Below, piece after piece: positions 26,097-35,365 of a stretch of 64,000 bases of DNA. The notes below the pieces were generated by a model, which did no database searches, was not told the DNA's origin, and worked only from the letters and a program-made list of their open reading frames with translations. Positions within the stretch are counted from its first letter, which is position 1. Each line of letters begins with the position of its first letter. The position numbers were made by a program, and so were the translations under genes. The DNA lies in contig NZ_KZ984054.1 in the NCBI RefSeq assembly GCF_003569805.1, positions 229,856 through 293,855 of the forward strand, in the 5' to 3' direction. The stretch is from Microbacterium halotolerans (GTDB lineage: Bacteria > Actinomycetota > Actinomycetes > Actinomycetales > Microbacteriaceae).

Positions 26097-27620
26097 ATGA
26101 ACGTGGGCGAGACGGTCGACGTGATCGCGAACGCGCGCATCGGCGGCGCAGGCCGCGAGCTGATGCCGCTGGCCTCGATCGATGAGGCGGAGCCGTACGA
26201 CGTATTCCTCGCCGGGGGCAGGATCGTCGACATCGCTCCTGCAGGCCTCGGGCGCCGCAGCGGTGCCGTTCTCGACGCGGCTGGGGCGTGGCTGGTGCCG
26301 GGAATGTGGGATCACCACGTGCATGTCGTGCCGTGGGCGCTGGAGGCACAGCGCGTCTCGCTGGCGCACACCGACTCAGCCGTTGAGGCGGCAGCCGTGA
26401 TGGCGGATGCTCCGGTGCTGGATGACGGCCGCCGCGTCGGTTCCGGCTTCCGCGACGCGCTGTGGCCCGAGCCGCCGAGTCTCGACCTGCTCGACAGATA
26501 CACGGGGGAGACGCCCACGTACCTCGTCAACGCCGATCTGCACAGCGCCTGGCTGAACAGCGCGGCGCTGCGGCGCGAGGGGTGGACCAGCAGCGAGGGA
26601 TTCGTGCGCGAGGAGGACGCGTTCGAGCTGGCGCGGCGCCTCGGCGACCTCGACGAGGACACGGTCGATCGCGCTGTCGGGGAGATGGCCCGTCGTGCGG
26701 CGTCCCGCGGCATCGTCGGCGTCGTCGATATGCACATGGAGTGGGGCGGAGAGGACTGGGCGCGGCGGACATCCGCCGGCCTCGACCTGCTGCGGGTCGA
26801 CGTCGCGACCTATACCCACCGCCTCGAGGAGACGCTGAGCGACGGACTCGCGACGGGAGACGCCCTCGACGGGAGCGGGCTGATCCGGATGGGCCCGTAC
26901 AAGGTGATCAGCGACGGTTCGCTCGGCACGCGCACGGCGGCGTGCTCGCACGCATACCGCGCAGGCCGCAGCACCGAGACTGACGGTGCGACCGGCCACC
27001 TCAACGTCGAGCCGGACGAGCTGATCGACCACCTCACCCGCGCCGCGGGCGGAGGCCTGCGCGCCGCCGTTCACGCGATCGGCGACGTGGCCGTCGCCCA
27101 TGCTCTCGACGGCTTCGCGGCATCCGGGGCCGCAGGGTCGATCGAGCACGCGCAGCTGGTGCGGCATGCAGACATCGCCCGGTTCGCGCGGCTCGACGTC
27201 ACTGCGAGCGTGCAGCCCACCCACGCCGTGGAGGACCGGGATCTGGTCGACGATCTGTGGGCCGATCAGACGTCGGCGCCGTACGCGTTCCGCGCGCTGC
27301 ACGAGGCGGGGACGAACCTCGTCTTCGGTTCCGACGCCCCGGTCTCCGCGCTCGACCCGTGGCGCCAGCTGGCGGCCGCCGTGTTCCGCAGTGATGACGG
27401 CAGGGCGCCGTGGCAGCCGGAGAACGCGCTGGATGCGGCGACGGCGCTTGCGGCTTCGACGCGCGGCGGGTCCGTCGCGGAGCAGCGGATCCTGCCGGGG
27501 GAGAGCGCCGACCTGGTTCTGGTCGCGGAGGATCCGATGTCGGCAGGGGAGCGGCAGCTGCGCGAGATGCCGGTGGCGGCGACGCTGCTCGCCGGCAGGA
27601 TCACGCACCTGGCAGTCTGA
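26097..27620 (+). CDS. Amidohydrolase family protein (amidohydrolase 3, YtcJ-like)
   Basis: A 507-aa metal-dependent hydrolase with the amidohydrolase TIM-barrel. The metal HxH is in MWDHHVHVVP (about residue 70), later ligands are in AAVHAIGDVAV and SIEHAQLV, and the final Asp is in FGSDAPVSALDPW. A beta-sandwich formed by both ends (IANARIGG, DLVLVAEDP) surrounds the barrel. Family members cleave amides or cyclic ureas and the substrate is not predictable. ATG 26097 overlaps no neighbour and has a weak ribosome binding site (GGGTGACCGG). Confidence 0.9.
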   Translation: MNVGETVDVIANARIGGAGRELMPLASIDEAEPYDVFLAGGRIVDIAPAGLGRRSGAVLDAAGAWLVPGMWDHHVHVVPWALEAQRVSLAHTDSAVEAAAVMADAPVLDDGRRVGSGFRDALWPEPPSLDLLDRYTGETPTYLVNADLHSAWLNSAALRREGWTSSEGFVREEDAFELARRLGDLDEDTVDRAVGEMARRAASRGIVGVVDMHMEWGGEDWARRTSAGLDLLRVDVATYTHRLEETLSDGLATGDALDGSGLIRMGPYKVISDGSLGTRTAACSHAYRAGRSTETDGATGHLNVEPDELIDHLTRAAGGGLRAAVHAIGDVAVAHALDGFAASGAAGSIEHAQLVRHADIARFARLDVTASVQPTHAVEDRDLVDDLWADQTSAPYAFRALHEAGTNLVFGSDAPVSALDPWRQLAAAVFRSDDGRAPWQPENALDAATALAASTRGGSVAEQRILPGESADLVLVAEDPMSAGERQLREMPVAATLLAGRITHLAV

Positions 27621-27654
27621 CCTCGGCGGGTCCGAGCCGCGGCCACGCACACGA

Positions 27655-27690
27655 AAGGGCGCGCCCCGGATGATTCCGGAGCGCGCCCTT
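27655..27690. terminator. Bidirectional terminator between amidohydrolase and dps
   Basis: Stem AAGGGCGCGC (27655-27664) with GCGCGCCCTT (27681-27690), with an inner CCGGA/TCCGG extension, between convergent genes. Flanked by A-rich and T-containing sides consistent with termination in both directions. Confidence 0.8.
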
Positions 27691-27700
27691 CTGATGCGGA

Positions 27701-28183
27701 TTACGACGCGAGGTGCGAGAACAGGAACCAACGGTCCTTCTCGAGGCCCGCCTTGATGCCGATCGCGATGTCCTGGCTGGTCAGGTCGACCTCGTCGAGG
27801 CCGTCGATCGCTGCCTGGACATCGGCGATGATCGCGTCCATGTCGGCGATGACCGAGCGGATGACCTGCTCGGACTGCTCGAAGCCGGCGCCCACCTTCG
27901 TGGCGGCAACCTTCTCGCCGACCGTGTTCGCACGGGCGTCGATCGGCAGGCCGAGGGCGACGATGCGCTCTGCGGCGGTGTCGGCCCACTCGCCGGCGTG
28001 AGCGACCACCGTGTCGAGGAACTCGTGCACGCCGATGAAGTTCGCGCCGCGCACGTGCCAGTGGGCCTGCTTCCCGTTGAGCGTCAGGGCCTGGAGACCG
28101 AGAACGACGGGGGCGAGGAACTGCGACGTGCCTGCGGCGACTGTCGGGTCGCTGGCGGTGGTGGCGATGGTCTGGTTCGTCAT
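27701..28183 (-). CDS. dps: Dps family DNA-binding ferritin-like protein
   Basis: A 160-aa Dps that forms dodecamers storing iron and protecting DNA from oxidants. Inter-subunit ferroxidase residues are visible: H41 (QAHWHVRG), H53 and D57 (GVHEFLD), D68 and E72 (ADTAAER). The N-terminal tail is short and not Lys-rich, so DNA binding through that tail may be weak. ATG 28183 has GGAAGGATCACACC upstream. A DtxR/IdeR-like site at 28288-28306 lies about 105 bp upstream, consistent with iron control. Confidence 0.95.
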   Translation of the reverse strand: MTNQTIATTASDPTVAAGTSQFLAPVVLGLQALTLNGKQAHWHVRGANFIGVHEFLDTVVAHAGEWADTAAERIVALGLPIDARANTVGEKVAATKVGAGFEQSEQVIRSVIADMDAIIADVQAAIDGLDEVDLTSQDIAIGIKAGLEKDRWFLFSHLAS

Positions 28184-28287
28184 GGTGTGATCCTTCCCGA
28201 GAATCGGTCTGTGTTGATGTCAACGGTACTCCTGCTGAGGTATTCCGCAAGCAAGCAGAGGCTGTGCTAAATCAGCTCTGACCTGGG

Positions 28288-28306
28288 GAAAGTAAGGCTT
28301 CCCTAA
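28288..28306 (-). promoter_or_regulatory. Candidate DtxR/IdeR iron box upstream of dps
   Basis: Read on the minus strand the 19-mer starts TTAGGGAAGCCTTACTT and matches 13 of 19 positions of the consensus TTAGGTTAGCCTAACCTAA, including the central AGCCT. It lies in the divergent region between dps and the gamma-carbonic-anhydrase-like gene, so it could control either. The assignment rests on sequence resemblance only. Confidence 0.5.
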
Positions 28307-28348
28307 TGGTGTTTGGGTGAGTATGCCCTTGCCTGGCAGGATGGCCGG

Positions 28349-28909
28349 ATGACCATTTCATCCGGAGCGAGCGTCCGTCCCGTCGACGAGTCCTCCCCCT
28401 CGGTTTCCGACTCCGCGTTCGTCGCAGACGGCGCCCGCGTCGTCGGCGACGTCGAGATCGGCGAGCGGGCGAGCGTCTGGTACAACGCCGTCGTGCGCGG
28501 CGACGTGAACACGATCCGTGTCGGCGCCGGCACCAATGTGCAGGACAACGTGTCGATCCACGTCGACGCGGCGCATCCCGCAGAGATCGGCGACGGCGTA
28601 TCGATCGGCCACAACGCCGTCGTGCACGGGTGCACGATCGGCGACGGCTCGCTCATCGGAATGGGTGCTGTCGTGCTGTCGGGAGCAGTCATCGGTGCGC
28701 AGTGCCTCGTGGCCGCGGGAGCCGTCGTGCTCGAGGGCACCGTCGTGCCTCCGCGCTCGCTTGTGGCTGGCGTGCCGGCGAAGGTGCGCCGCCAGCTGGA
28801 CGATGAGGAGATCGAGCGGCTCCGGCTCAATGCCGAGCGCTACCTCACGACGGCAGAGCGCCACGCGCGGGCGACCGAATTCACGGACGAGGGCTCCGTT
28901 CCCCTATAG
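28349..28909 (+). CDS. Gamma-carbonic-anhydrase-like hexapeptide-repeat protein
   Basis: A 186-aa left-handed beta-helix protein built from hexapeptide repeats (VVGDVEIGERASVWYNAVVR onward). Three metal-binding His positions of the gamma-carbonic anhydrase family are recognisable in NVSIHVD, SIGHNAVVHG. It probably forms trimers with zinc or iron at the interfaces; many relatives lack carbonic anhydrase activity. A C-terminal helix (DDEEIERLRLNAERY) packs on the helix. ATG 28349 is preferred over a GTG 36 bp upstream by family length. tRNA-Gly begins 25 bp after the stop. Confidence 0.9.
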   Translation: MTISSGASVRPVDESSPSVSDSAFVADGARVVGDVEIGERASVWYNAVVRGDVNTIRVGAGTNVQDNVSIHVDAAHPAEIGDGVSIGHNAVVHGCTIGDGSLIGMGAVVLSGAVIGAQCLVAAGAVVLEGTVVPPRSLVAGVPAKVRRQLDDEEIERLRLNAERYLTTAERHARATEFTDEGSVPL

Positions 28910-28934
28910 TGGAATGCGCTGTCACACGCAGTGC

Positions 28935-29005
28935 GGGGATGTAGCTCAATGGTAGAGCCCCAGTCTTCCAAACTGGTCACGCGGGTTCGATTCCCGTCAT
29001 CCCCT
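28935..29005 (+). tRNA. tRNA-Gly (TCC)
   Basis: Acceptor GGGGATG pairs exactly with CATCCCC, D-arm GCTCAATGGTAGAGC, anticodon loop CTTCCAA (anticodon TCC), T-loop TTCGATT. Discriminator T; 3' CCA is not encoded. Confidence 0.96.
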
Positions 29006-29011
29006 CCGACA

Positions 29012-29044
29012 GGTTCTGCCCCGGCCACAGGCCGGGGCAGAACC
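29012..29044. terminator. Terminator after tRNA-Gly
   Basis: Exact 15-bp GC-rich stem (29012-29026 with 29030-29044) and 3-nt loop followed by GTTTC. It separates tRNA-Gly from the convergent LuxR-type gene and may serve both. Confidence 0.85.
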
Positions 29045-29060
29045 GTTTCAGGGCAGAGGT

Positions 29061-31976
29061 CTACGACGCCTCGGGGGCGCGGCCCGCGAGGTGAACCGCC
29101 TCGGTGCGGCTCGTCGCACCGAGTTTGCGCAGGATCGATGAGACGTGCACGCTCGCGGTCTTTCCGCTGATGAACAGTCGCTGGCCGATCTGACCGTTGC
29201 TCAGCCCCTCGGCGACGAGCGCGAGCACCTGCTGTTCGCGCTCGGTGAGCGCGCCGGCGCCGCGACGCGGCCGGCCTGCCGGAGAGTACCCGGCGTCGGC
29301 TGCGAGCTCGTGTGCGCGCTTGCGCATCGCGGTGATGCCGCCGCGCTCAGCGGCATCGATCGCCTCGGTGAGGGTGTCGCGCGCCGCGCTCCGCTCGCCG
29401 TCGGTGATCAGCGACTCGCCCAGCCGCACGAGGACGTACGGTTCCAGGTGCACGGGTGCTCGCTCGTCGCGCGCCGCAGTCAGCGCCCCGCGCCACGCAT
29501 CGGTCGTGTTCGTGAGCTCGGCCTCGATGACGGGCGCCCACACGTCATGCGTCGGCCATTCGGCGAATCGTGCCACGAGCGCCCGCAGCCGTGGCTCCGC
29601 GTCGCCTGCCGCACTGCGCGACCCGGATGCGCGTGCGGCGGCGATGGTGCGTGCCACCGGCCACGCGCATGCATGCACCCGGCCCGCGCACAGCCGCGCA
29701 GGGTCGGTGTCGAGCAGCCTGACCGCGTGCTCCCACGCTGCTTTGACGTCGCCCATGGCCAGTGCGGTCTCCGTGGCGGCCCGGCCCACGCTCATCAGAG
29801 ACTGCACCTCCGCGGCCATGCTCGCGACCAGCACCGTGCGCTGTTCGCGCAGCAGCGCATCGGCGGCCTCGGCGTCGCCCCGCCAGGTCAACGTGGCGGC
29901 CTTGGTGACGAGAAGGTGCGTGCGGTAGGACCTCGGCGGCTCCAGCGACAGTGCGCGGGTGATGATCGCGTCTGCACGGGTCCACTCGCCGAGCCAGACC
30001 AGCGGCTCGGCGAGGTTCGATGACAGCAGCACTCCGGAGGTGCGTTCGAAGCCCAGCCGCCGTGCCGCGTCGACGCCCTGCTGAGCGAGCGAGACGGCGT
30101 GCCGGTACTGACCGAGAAGATGAGCGGCGTCCGAGGCGTTCACGAAATAGCGCACTTGGGCTGGTCCGTCGTCCGCAGCGATCCTCTTGGCGTCCTCCAG
30201 CTCCCTCAGCGCTCCGTCCGCGTCGCCGGTCGCGACCAGGCAGACTGCCGCCATGTTCACTCCGACGGATGCTGTGCGCTCGTCGCCATGGGTTCGCGCC
30301 AGGGCGGCACCGCGCAGCGCGAGCTCGCGAGCCTCGGAGACTTCTCCGGCGAGCATGAGCCGCCCGGAGAACGACACCATCACGGAGGAGCGCAGCGCGG
30401 CCAGCTGCGGGTCGCTGCCGTCATCGAGCCTCTCCGCGGCGTTGAGGGACTGGCGGAACACATCGAGGGTCTCTTCGCGTGCCAGCTGTGCGAGCGCCTT
30501 CGCCCTGTTGTGCAGCAGGAGCGCTTCGTCGAGGGTGCCCGGCTCGCATTCCTCGAGTGCGGCGGTGACCAGGGCCAGGCTGCGCTCGAGCTCGCCCGCG
30601 TTGCGCAGGTGCGTCGTCGTGCGCCCGGCCAGTGCGAGCTTCGACATGCCGGCCACGCGTTCGGCATCACGCACCGCGTGCCACAGTGCGAGCGCTCGCT
30701 CGCCGTGCTGGGCGGCGGAACCGAACGCCAGCGCCGCCCTGGCCTCGCGAGCGGCGCGAAGTGTGGCGGGGAAGGCCCGCTCCTGGTTGCGCGCCTGAAT
30801 CCAGTGGTGCGCGATCGCGGCGGACAACGGGCGCTTGGTCTCGTCGGCGAGATGCTCGTACTCAGCGGCATACCGCGCGTGGATGCGCTCGTGCTCGCCG
30901 GGCAGCACATCGTCGAGAATCGCCTCCCGCACGAGCGCATGCCGGAACCGATAGGCGTCGTGATCGGCCTGGATGACGCCGCCGTGCAGCGCCTCGCGCG
31001 CGCGTTCATCGAGGTCATCGCCGTCCCACACACGACTGAGCAGCACATGCTCGACCTCCGTGCCGCCGACGGCCAGCACTCTGGCGAGTCGCTGGGTGGC
31101 GTCGTGCAACCGTTCATAGCGTGCGAGCAGGAGCTCCCGCAGCGTCTCAGGCACGACCTGCGCATCGTCGTCGCCGAATGCGACGAGCTCCTCGACGAAG
31201 AACGGCACACCCTCGCTGCGGCTCATCAGGCACTCGAGCTCCGCCTCCGGAAGCGGGGCGCCGCGCAGCTCCTGCGCAAGATCGCGCACCTGTTCGTGCG
31301 GGAGCCGATCCAGCATGATCCGGATGACGGCCCGATCGCGTTCGAGCTCGCCGAGCAGTCGGCGCACCGGATGTCCCCGACCGACGTCGTCCGACCGGTA
31401 GCTGAAGACGAGCAGGATGGGGCCCGTCGTCAGTACGCGGGTGAGGAAGCGCAGCAGCCCGAGGCTCGCCGGGTCGATCCAGTGCACGTCCTCGAAGACG
31501 AGGATCACCGGCCCGTCGGACGACGCCGCCTCGAGCACCGTAGCGACGGCCTCGTGGAACTGCTCGACGGGCCCCAGCGCCGCCGGTGCATCGGCTGCAT
31601 CGAGTTCGGGGAAGAGCGCGAGCAGAGCAGTCCCTCCCGCACCCGTCAGTTCGCGCACGCGCTGGGTGCCCAGTCGCGCGAGGAGCGGACGCAGCGCAGG
31701 AATCACGGGGGTGTAGGCCGCGGCGACGTCGCCCAGATCGATGCACTGACCGAGCAGCTCGTGCGCATCGTGCGTGTGCGAAGCGAGGAACTCGCGCAGC
31801 AGCCGGCTCTTGCCGATGCCGGCCTCGCCGCCGATGACGACGGTCCGCGGCGTACCACCGCGGACCGAGTCGAGGGCGTCGTCGAGCACGCGGCGCTCGC
31901 CGTCGCGGCCGATGAGCGCGGTGGCTGACTCGAACTGGCTCACGTCCTCATCGTGCCACGGGGTGGCGACACCCAT
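29061..31976 (-). CDS. Large ATP-binding LuxR-family regulator (LAL/MalT-like)
   Basis: A 971-aa STAND-type regulator. The N-terminal AAA/NACHT-like ATPase has Walker A GGEAGIGKSRLL (about residues 49-60) and a Walker B-like ILVFEDVHWID; the middle is a long run of TPR-like helices; residues about 905-965 are a LuxR HTH (LTEREQQVLALVAEGLSNGQ). Such proteins bind an inducer through the TPR region and activate transcription when ATP-bound. ATG 31976 shares one base with the stop of the upstream 60-aa ORF (TGATG); GTG 31943 is an alternative. The target regulon is unknown. Confidence 0.9.
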   Translation of the reverse strand: MGVATPWHDEDVSQFESATALIGRDGERRVLDDALDSVRGGTPRTVVIGGEAGIGKSRLLREFLASHTHDAHELLGQCIDLGDVAAAYTPVIPALRPLLARLGTQRVRELTGAGGTALLALFPELDAADAPAALGPVEQFHEAVATVLEAASSDGPVILVFEDVHWIDPASLGLLRFLTRVLTTGPILLVFSYRSDDVGRGHPVRRLLGELERDRAVIRIMLDRLPHEQVRDLAQELRGAPLPEAELECLMSRSEGVPFFVEELVAFGDDDAQVVPETLRELLLARYERLHDATQRLARVLAVGGTEVEHVLLSRVWDGDDLDERAREALHGGVIQADHDAYRFRHALVREAILDDVLPGEHERIHARYAAEYEHLADETKRPLSAAIAHHWIQARNQERAFPATLRAAREARAALAFGSAAQHGERALALWHAVRDAERVAGMSKLALAGRTTTHLRNAGELERSLALVTAALEECEPGTLDEALLLHNRAKALAQLAREETLDVFRQSLNAAERLDDGSDPQLAALRSSVMVSFSGRLMLAGEVSEARELALRGAALARTHGDERTASVGVNMAAVCLVATGDADGALRELEDAKRIAADDGPAQVRYFVNASDAAHLLGQYRHAVSLAQQGVDAARRLGFERTSGVLLSSNLAEPLVWLGEWTRADAIITRALSLEPPRSYRTHLLVTKAATLTWRGDAEAADALLREQRTVLVASMAAEVQSLMSVGRAATETALAMGDVKAAWEHAVRLLDTDPARLCAGRVHACAWPVARTIAAARASGSRSAAGDAEPRLRALVARFAEWPTHDVWAPVIEAELTNTTDAWRGALTAARDERAPVHLEPYVLVRLGESLITDGERSAARDTLTEAIDAAERGGITAMRKRAHELAADAGYSPAGRPRRGAGALTEREQQVLALVAEGLSNGQIGQRLFISGKTASVHVSSILRKLGATSRTEAVHLAGRAPEAS

Positions 31977-32158
31977 CAGGAGTCGGCGGGTCGGACCCGG
32001 CCGGCTCCTGCGGCGGTCCTGGCCGTTCCGGTGCTCTTCGCCCGCCGTTCCCGGCGCTCCTGTCGTCGTTCCTGCAGCGACCTGCGCTGTGCGATGGTGT
32101 GCTCTGCGTTGCGCACGTCGTTCTCGTACCGGCTCAAGGCGAACATCCAGTCGTTCAT
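31976..32158 (-). CDS. Small basic ORF coupled to the LuxR-family regulator
   Basis: A 60-aa product: an amphipathic N-terminus (MNDWMFALSRYENDVRNAEH), then a highly charged helix (SLQERRQERRERRAKS) and an Ala/Gly-rich tail. ATG 32158 has GGGAG 7 nt upstream, and its stop overlaps the regulator start (TGATG), which supports both starts and suggests translational coupling. No family recognised. It could be a small partner protein or simply a leader ORF. Confidence 0.6.
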   Translation of the reverse strand: MNDWMFALSRYENDVRNAEHTIAQRRSLQERRQERRERRAKSTGTARTAAGAGRVRPADS

Positions 32159-32184
32159 CTCAGGCTCCCTCGTCGTGGAACATC

Positions 32185-32204
32185 CGTTCCCTATGACAGG
32201 AACG
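32185..32204. promoter_or_regulatory. Inverted repeat upstream of the regulator operon
   Basis: CGTTCC-N8-GGAACG lies 27 bp upstream of the 60-aa ORF start. A further exact 14-bp palindrome, CTGAGGTACCTCAG, sits at 32279-32292. Either could be an operator for the LuxR-type operon or the tRNA-Pro promoter region; position and symmetry are the only evidence. Confidence 0.3.
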
Positions 32205-32359
32205 ATCCGCTCTGAGGGGATGGGCAGACATCGGCAGAACGCCTTATCTTCGAAGGAGCCACAGCTCGCCACGCCGCTCTGAGGTACCTCAGAACGGGCA
32301 GGTCGCGCGATGCCGTAGACTCTGGGAGGCCGTTTCGTGGTTCGCCGTGCGCGGAAACC

Positions 32360-32433
32360 CGGGGCGTAGCTCAGCTTGGTAGAGCGCCCGCTTTGGGAGC
32401 GGGAGGTCGCAGGTTCAAATCCTGTCGCCCCGA
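32360..32433 (+). tRNA. tRNA-Pro (TGG)
   Basis: Acceptor CGGGGCG pairs with CGCCCCG, D-arm GCTCAGCTTGGTAGAGC, anticodon stem CCCGC/GCGGG around TTTGGGA (anticodon TGG), T-loop TTCAAAT. Discriminator A; no encoded CCA. A likely -10 (TAGACT) lies about 35 bp upstream. Confidence 0.96.
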
Positions 32434-32501
32434 CATTCGGCCCACAGACCTAAAAGCCCGGCGGAGACACGCACGGGTTCGTCACGAGGAGAAGCACCAG
32501 A

Positions 32502-33863
32502 ATGGTCAACAGCACCGTCGAGAAGCTCAGCCAGACGCGGGTGAAGCTGCACATCACGGTCAGCCCGGAAGAACTGAAGCCGAGCATCGACAACGCCTAC
32601 ACGGTGATCGCTCAGGACGTGCAGATCCCGGGTTTCCGCAAGGGCAAGGTCCCTGCGCCCATCATCGACCAGCGCATCGGTCGCGGCGCCGTCATGGAGC
32701 AGGCTGTCAACGATGGTCTCGACGGCTTCTTCCGCGCCGCCGTCACTGAGCACGACGTCAAGCTGCTCGGCCGCCCCGCCGCCGACATCGTCGAATGGCC
32801 CAGCGAGAAGGACTTCTCGGGCGACCTCGTCGTCGACATCGAGACCGATGTCCGCCCCGAGTTCGAGATTCCCTCGTTCGAGGGCCTCACGGTCGAAGTC
32901 GACGCGGTCGAGGCCGATGAGGATGCCGTGAACGAAGAGCTCGACAAGCTGCGCGCGCGCTTCGGCACGCTCGTCACGGTCGACCGCCCGGCTGCCACGG
33001 GGGACTTCGTCGAGCTCGACCTCGTCGCGAAGATCGAGGAGACCGAGATCGACCGCGCCGACGGCGTGTCCTACGAGCTCGGCTCCGGCGAGCTGCTCGA
33101 GGGCACGGACGAGGCGATCGAATCGCTGACCGCCGGTGAGGACACCACGTTCACCTCGACGCTGGTCGGCGGCGACCGCGCGGGCGAGCAGGCCGAGGTC
33201 GCCGTCACCGTCAAGGCCGTCAAGGAGCGCGAACTGCCTGAAGCGGACGACGACTTCGCTCAGATGGCGAGTGAGTTCGACACGATCGACGAGCTGCGCG
33301 AGAGCCTCGGCGAGCAGGCGAAGTCGAAGGGCGCCTTCGACCAGGCCTCGAAGGCGCGCGACAAGATGCTCGACGTGCTGCTCGAGCAGGTCGAGATCCC
33401 GGTTCCGGCGCAGCTCGTAGAGGACGAGGTGCACCGCCACCTCGAGCAGGAGAACCGCCTCGAGGACGACGAGCACCGTGCCGAGGTCACCGAGGCCAGC
33501 GAGAAGCAGTTCCGCACGCAGATCCTCCTGGACGCCATCTCGGAGCAGCTCAACGTGCAGGTCTCGCAGGACGAGTTCACGCAGTACCTGATCCAGTCGG
33601 CCGGCCAGTACGGTATGGCGCCGCAGGAGTTCATCCAGGCCATCCAGCAGGGCGGCCAGCTGCAGGCGCTGATGGGCGATGTGGCGCGCAACAAGGCGCT
33701 CGGCGCCGTGCTCGGCAAGGTGTCCGTCGTCGACACCGACGGCAACCCCGTCGATGTGTCGGACTTCGTTCCCAGTGAGGACGAGGAGGCCGATGAGGCG
33801 CCGGATGCTGACGACGAGTCGGCGGACGAGAAGGCCGAGTCCTCGGACGAGAAGGCCGAGTAA
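32502..33863 (+). CDS. tig: Trigger factor
   Basis: A 453-aa ribosome-bound chaperone and prolyl isomerase. The N-terminal domain carries the ribosome-docking loop PGFRKGKVP (residues 43-51), the central FKBP-type domain runs from about 155 to 245 ([14 protein letters not shown]), and the C-terminal helical arms follow. The tail (from about 430) is an acidic repeat-like stretch ending in SSDEKAE. GAGGAGAAGC precedes ATG 32502. It begins the proteostasis block with clpP1, clpP2 and clpX. Confidence 0.97.
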   Translation: MVNSTVEKLSQTRVKLHITVSPEELKPSIDNAYTVIAQDVQIPGFRKGKVPAPIIDQRIGRGAVMEQAVNDGLDGFFRAAVTEHDVKLLGRPAADIVEWPSEKDFSGDLVVDIETDVRPEFEIPSFEGLTVEVDAVEADEDAVNEELDKLRARFGTLVTVDRPAATGDFVELDLVAKIEETEIDRADGVSYELGSGELLEGTDEAIESLTAGEDTTFTSTLVGGDRAGEQAEVAVTVKAVKERELPEADDDFAQMASEFDTIDELRESLGEQAKSKGAFDQASKARDKMLDVLLEQVEIPVPAQLVEDEVHRHLEQENRLEDDEHRAEVTEASEKQFRTQILLDAISEQLNVQVSQDEFTQYLIQSAGQYGMAPQEFIQAIQQGGQLQALMGDVARNKALGAVLGKVSVVDTDGNPVDVSDFVPSEDEEADEAPDADDESADEKAESSDEKAE

Positions 33864-33871
33864 CACCTTTC

Positions 33872-33914
33872 ACACGGGGTCCGGGCGCTGCGGCGCTCGG
33901 ACCCCGAAGTGTGT
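33872..33914 (+). terminator. Terminator after tig
   Basis: GGGGTCCG (33877-33884) pairs with CGGACCCC (33899-33906), extended by CACAC/GTGTG on the outside. It stands 10 bp after the tig stop. Confidence 0.7.
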
Positions 33915-34012
33915 CCGGATCCCTGCTCGCGAACGCGGGCGACTGCGGCCATCCGGATGTCGATAGGGTGACCGCGGCAGCAGCACCTGCGAAACGTATG
34001 AGGAGCACAGAC

Positions 34013-35365
34013 ATGCCCATCTGGAGGATTCACGGCGACGGCCGCACCGTTGCGCCCGACGCCGTCGTCGGCCCGAAGGAACGGCTCTCGTGGCCGGCGA
34101 CTCTCGCGATCGGCGCGCAGCACGTCGTCGCCATGTTCGGCGCGACGTTCCTCGTTCCGATCCTGACCGGCTTCCCCGTCTCGACCACGCTGCTGTTCTC
34201 GGGCATCGGCACCCTGCTGTTCCTGCTGATCACGCGCAACCGCCTGCCGAGCTACCTCGGTTCGTCCTTCGCCTTCATCGCCCCGATCACGGCCGTGAAC
34301 GCGGGACAGAGCCTCGAGAGCGGCCTGCAGATCACCCAGGCGCTGGTCGGCGTCGCGGCGGCCGGCATCCTGCTCGCGATCATCGGCTTCGTCGTGCAGG
34401 CAGTCGGAATCGGCTGGATCGAGAAGCTGATGCCGCCGGTGGTCGCCGGAGCGATCGTCGCGCTGATCGGCTTCAATCTCGCCCCGAGCGCGTGGAACAA
34501 CTTCCAGGCCCAGCCGGAGGTCGCGATGGTGACCCTCGCCGCGACGATCCTGTTCAGCGTGCTGTTCCGCGGCTTCCTCGGGCGCATCTCGATTTTCCTC
34601 GGCGTCATCGTCGGCTACATCGTCGCGGCGTCCACGGGGCAGGTCGACTTCTCCGGAATGTCGGACGCGGCCTGGATCGGGCTGCCGCAGTTCCACCTCG
34701 TCGCCCTTTCCGATCCCGCAGCGTGGGCTCTCGTGCCCATGTTCCTGCCCGTCGTGCTCGTGCTTATCGCCGAGAACGTCGGGCACGTGCGAGGCGTGGC
34801 CACGATGACGAACGACCCGTCCATCAACAGGCACACGGGACGCGCGCTGATCGCCGACGGCGTGGCCACGACAGTCGCCGGCGCGTTCGGCGGCTCGGGA
34901 ACGACGACCTACGGCGAGAACATCGGCGTGATGGCCGCGACGCGCGTCTACTCGACTGCGGCTTACTGGGTGGCGGGCACCTTCGCCATCCTGCTCGCGT
35001 TCTCTCCCAAGGTCGGCGTCGTCTTCAACACGATCCCCGCCGGGGTGCTCGGCGGTGTGACGACGGCGCTGTACGGGCTGATCGGCGTGATCGGCATCAA
35101 GATCTGGGTCGACAACAGGGTCGACTTCTCACGCCCCGTCAATCAGTACACCGTCGCGGTGTCGTTCGTGATCGCCGTCGGCGGGTACGCGATGGGCTGG
35201 GGATCGTTCCAGCTCGGCGCGATCGTGCTCGGCACGCTGGCGGCGCTGATCATCTATCACCTCGGCAACGCGATCGCCCGGTGGCGGCGGACGGGCGCCG
35301 ACGACGGCGGCCCGATCCCCGTGGTCGGGGCGATCGGCGGAGACCAGGACGACACGGAGTCCTGA
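34013..35365 (+). CDS. Uracil/xanthine permease family (NCS2) transporter
   Basis: A 450-aa nucleobase transporter with about 12-14 hydrophobic helices. Family marks are IGAQHVVAMFGATFLVPILTG, SYLGSSFAFIAPI, the helix-10 motif with the conserved Glu (LVLIAENVGHVRGVATM) and GGSGTTTYGENIGVMAATRVYS. The GENIG and AENVGH pattern is that of uracil-type (UraA/PyrP) rather than purine-type permeases; specificity remains inference. ATG 34013 has AGGAG 8 nt upstream. No regulator is adjacent. Confidence 0.9.
   Translation: MPIWRIHGDGRTVAPDAVVGPKERLSWPATLAIGAQHVVAMFGATFLVPILTGFPVSTTLLFSGIGTLLFLLITRNRLPSYLGSSFAFIAPITAVNAGQSLESGLQITQALVGVAAAGILLAIIGFVVQAVGIGWIEKLMPPVVAGAIVALIGFNLAPSAWNNFQAQPEVAMVTLAATILFSVLFRGFLGRISIFLGVIVGYIVAASTGQVDFSGMSDAAWIGLPQFHLVALSDPAAWALVPMFLPVVLVLIAENVGHVRGVATMTNDPSINRHTGRALIADGVATTVAGAFGGSGTTTYGENIGVMAATRVYSTAAYWVAGTFAILLAFSPKVGVVFNTIPAGVLGGVTTALYGLIGVIGIKIWVDNRVDFSRPVNQYTVAVSFVIAVGGYAMGWGSFQLGAIVLGTLAALIIYHLGNAIARWRRTGADDGGPIPVVGAIGGDQDDTES

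Noticed and set aside
26376..28250. 624-codon minus-strand frame across the amidohydrolase and dps
   Set aside because: Spans a clear terminator and reads both real genes out of frame.
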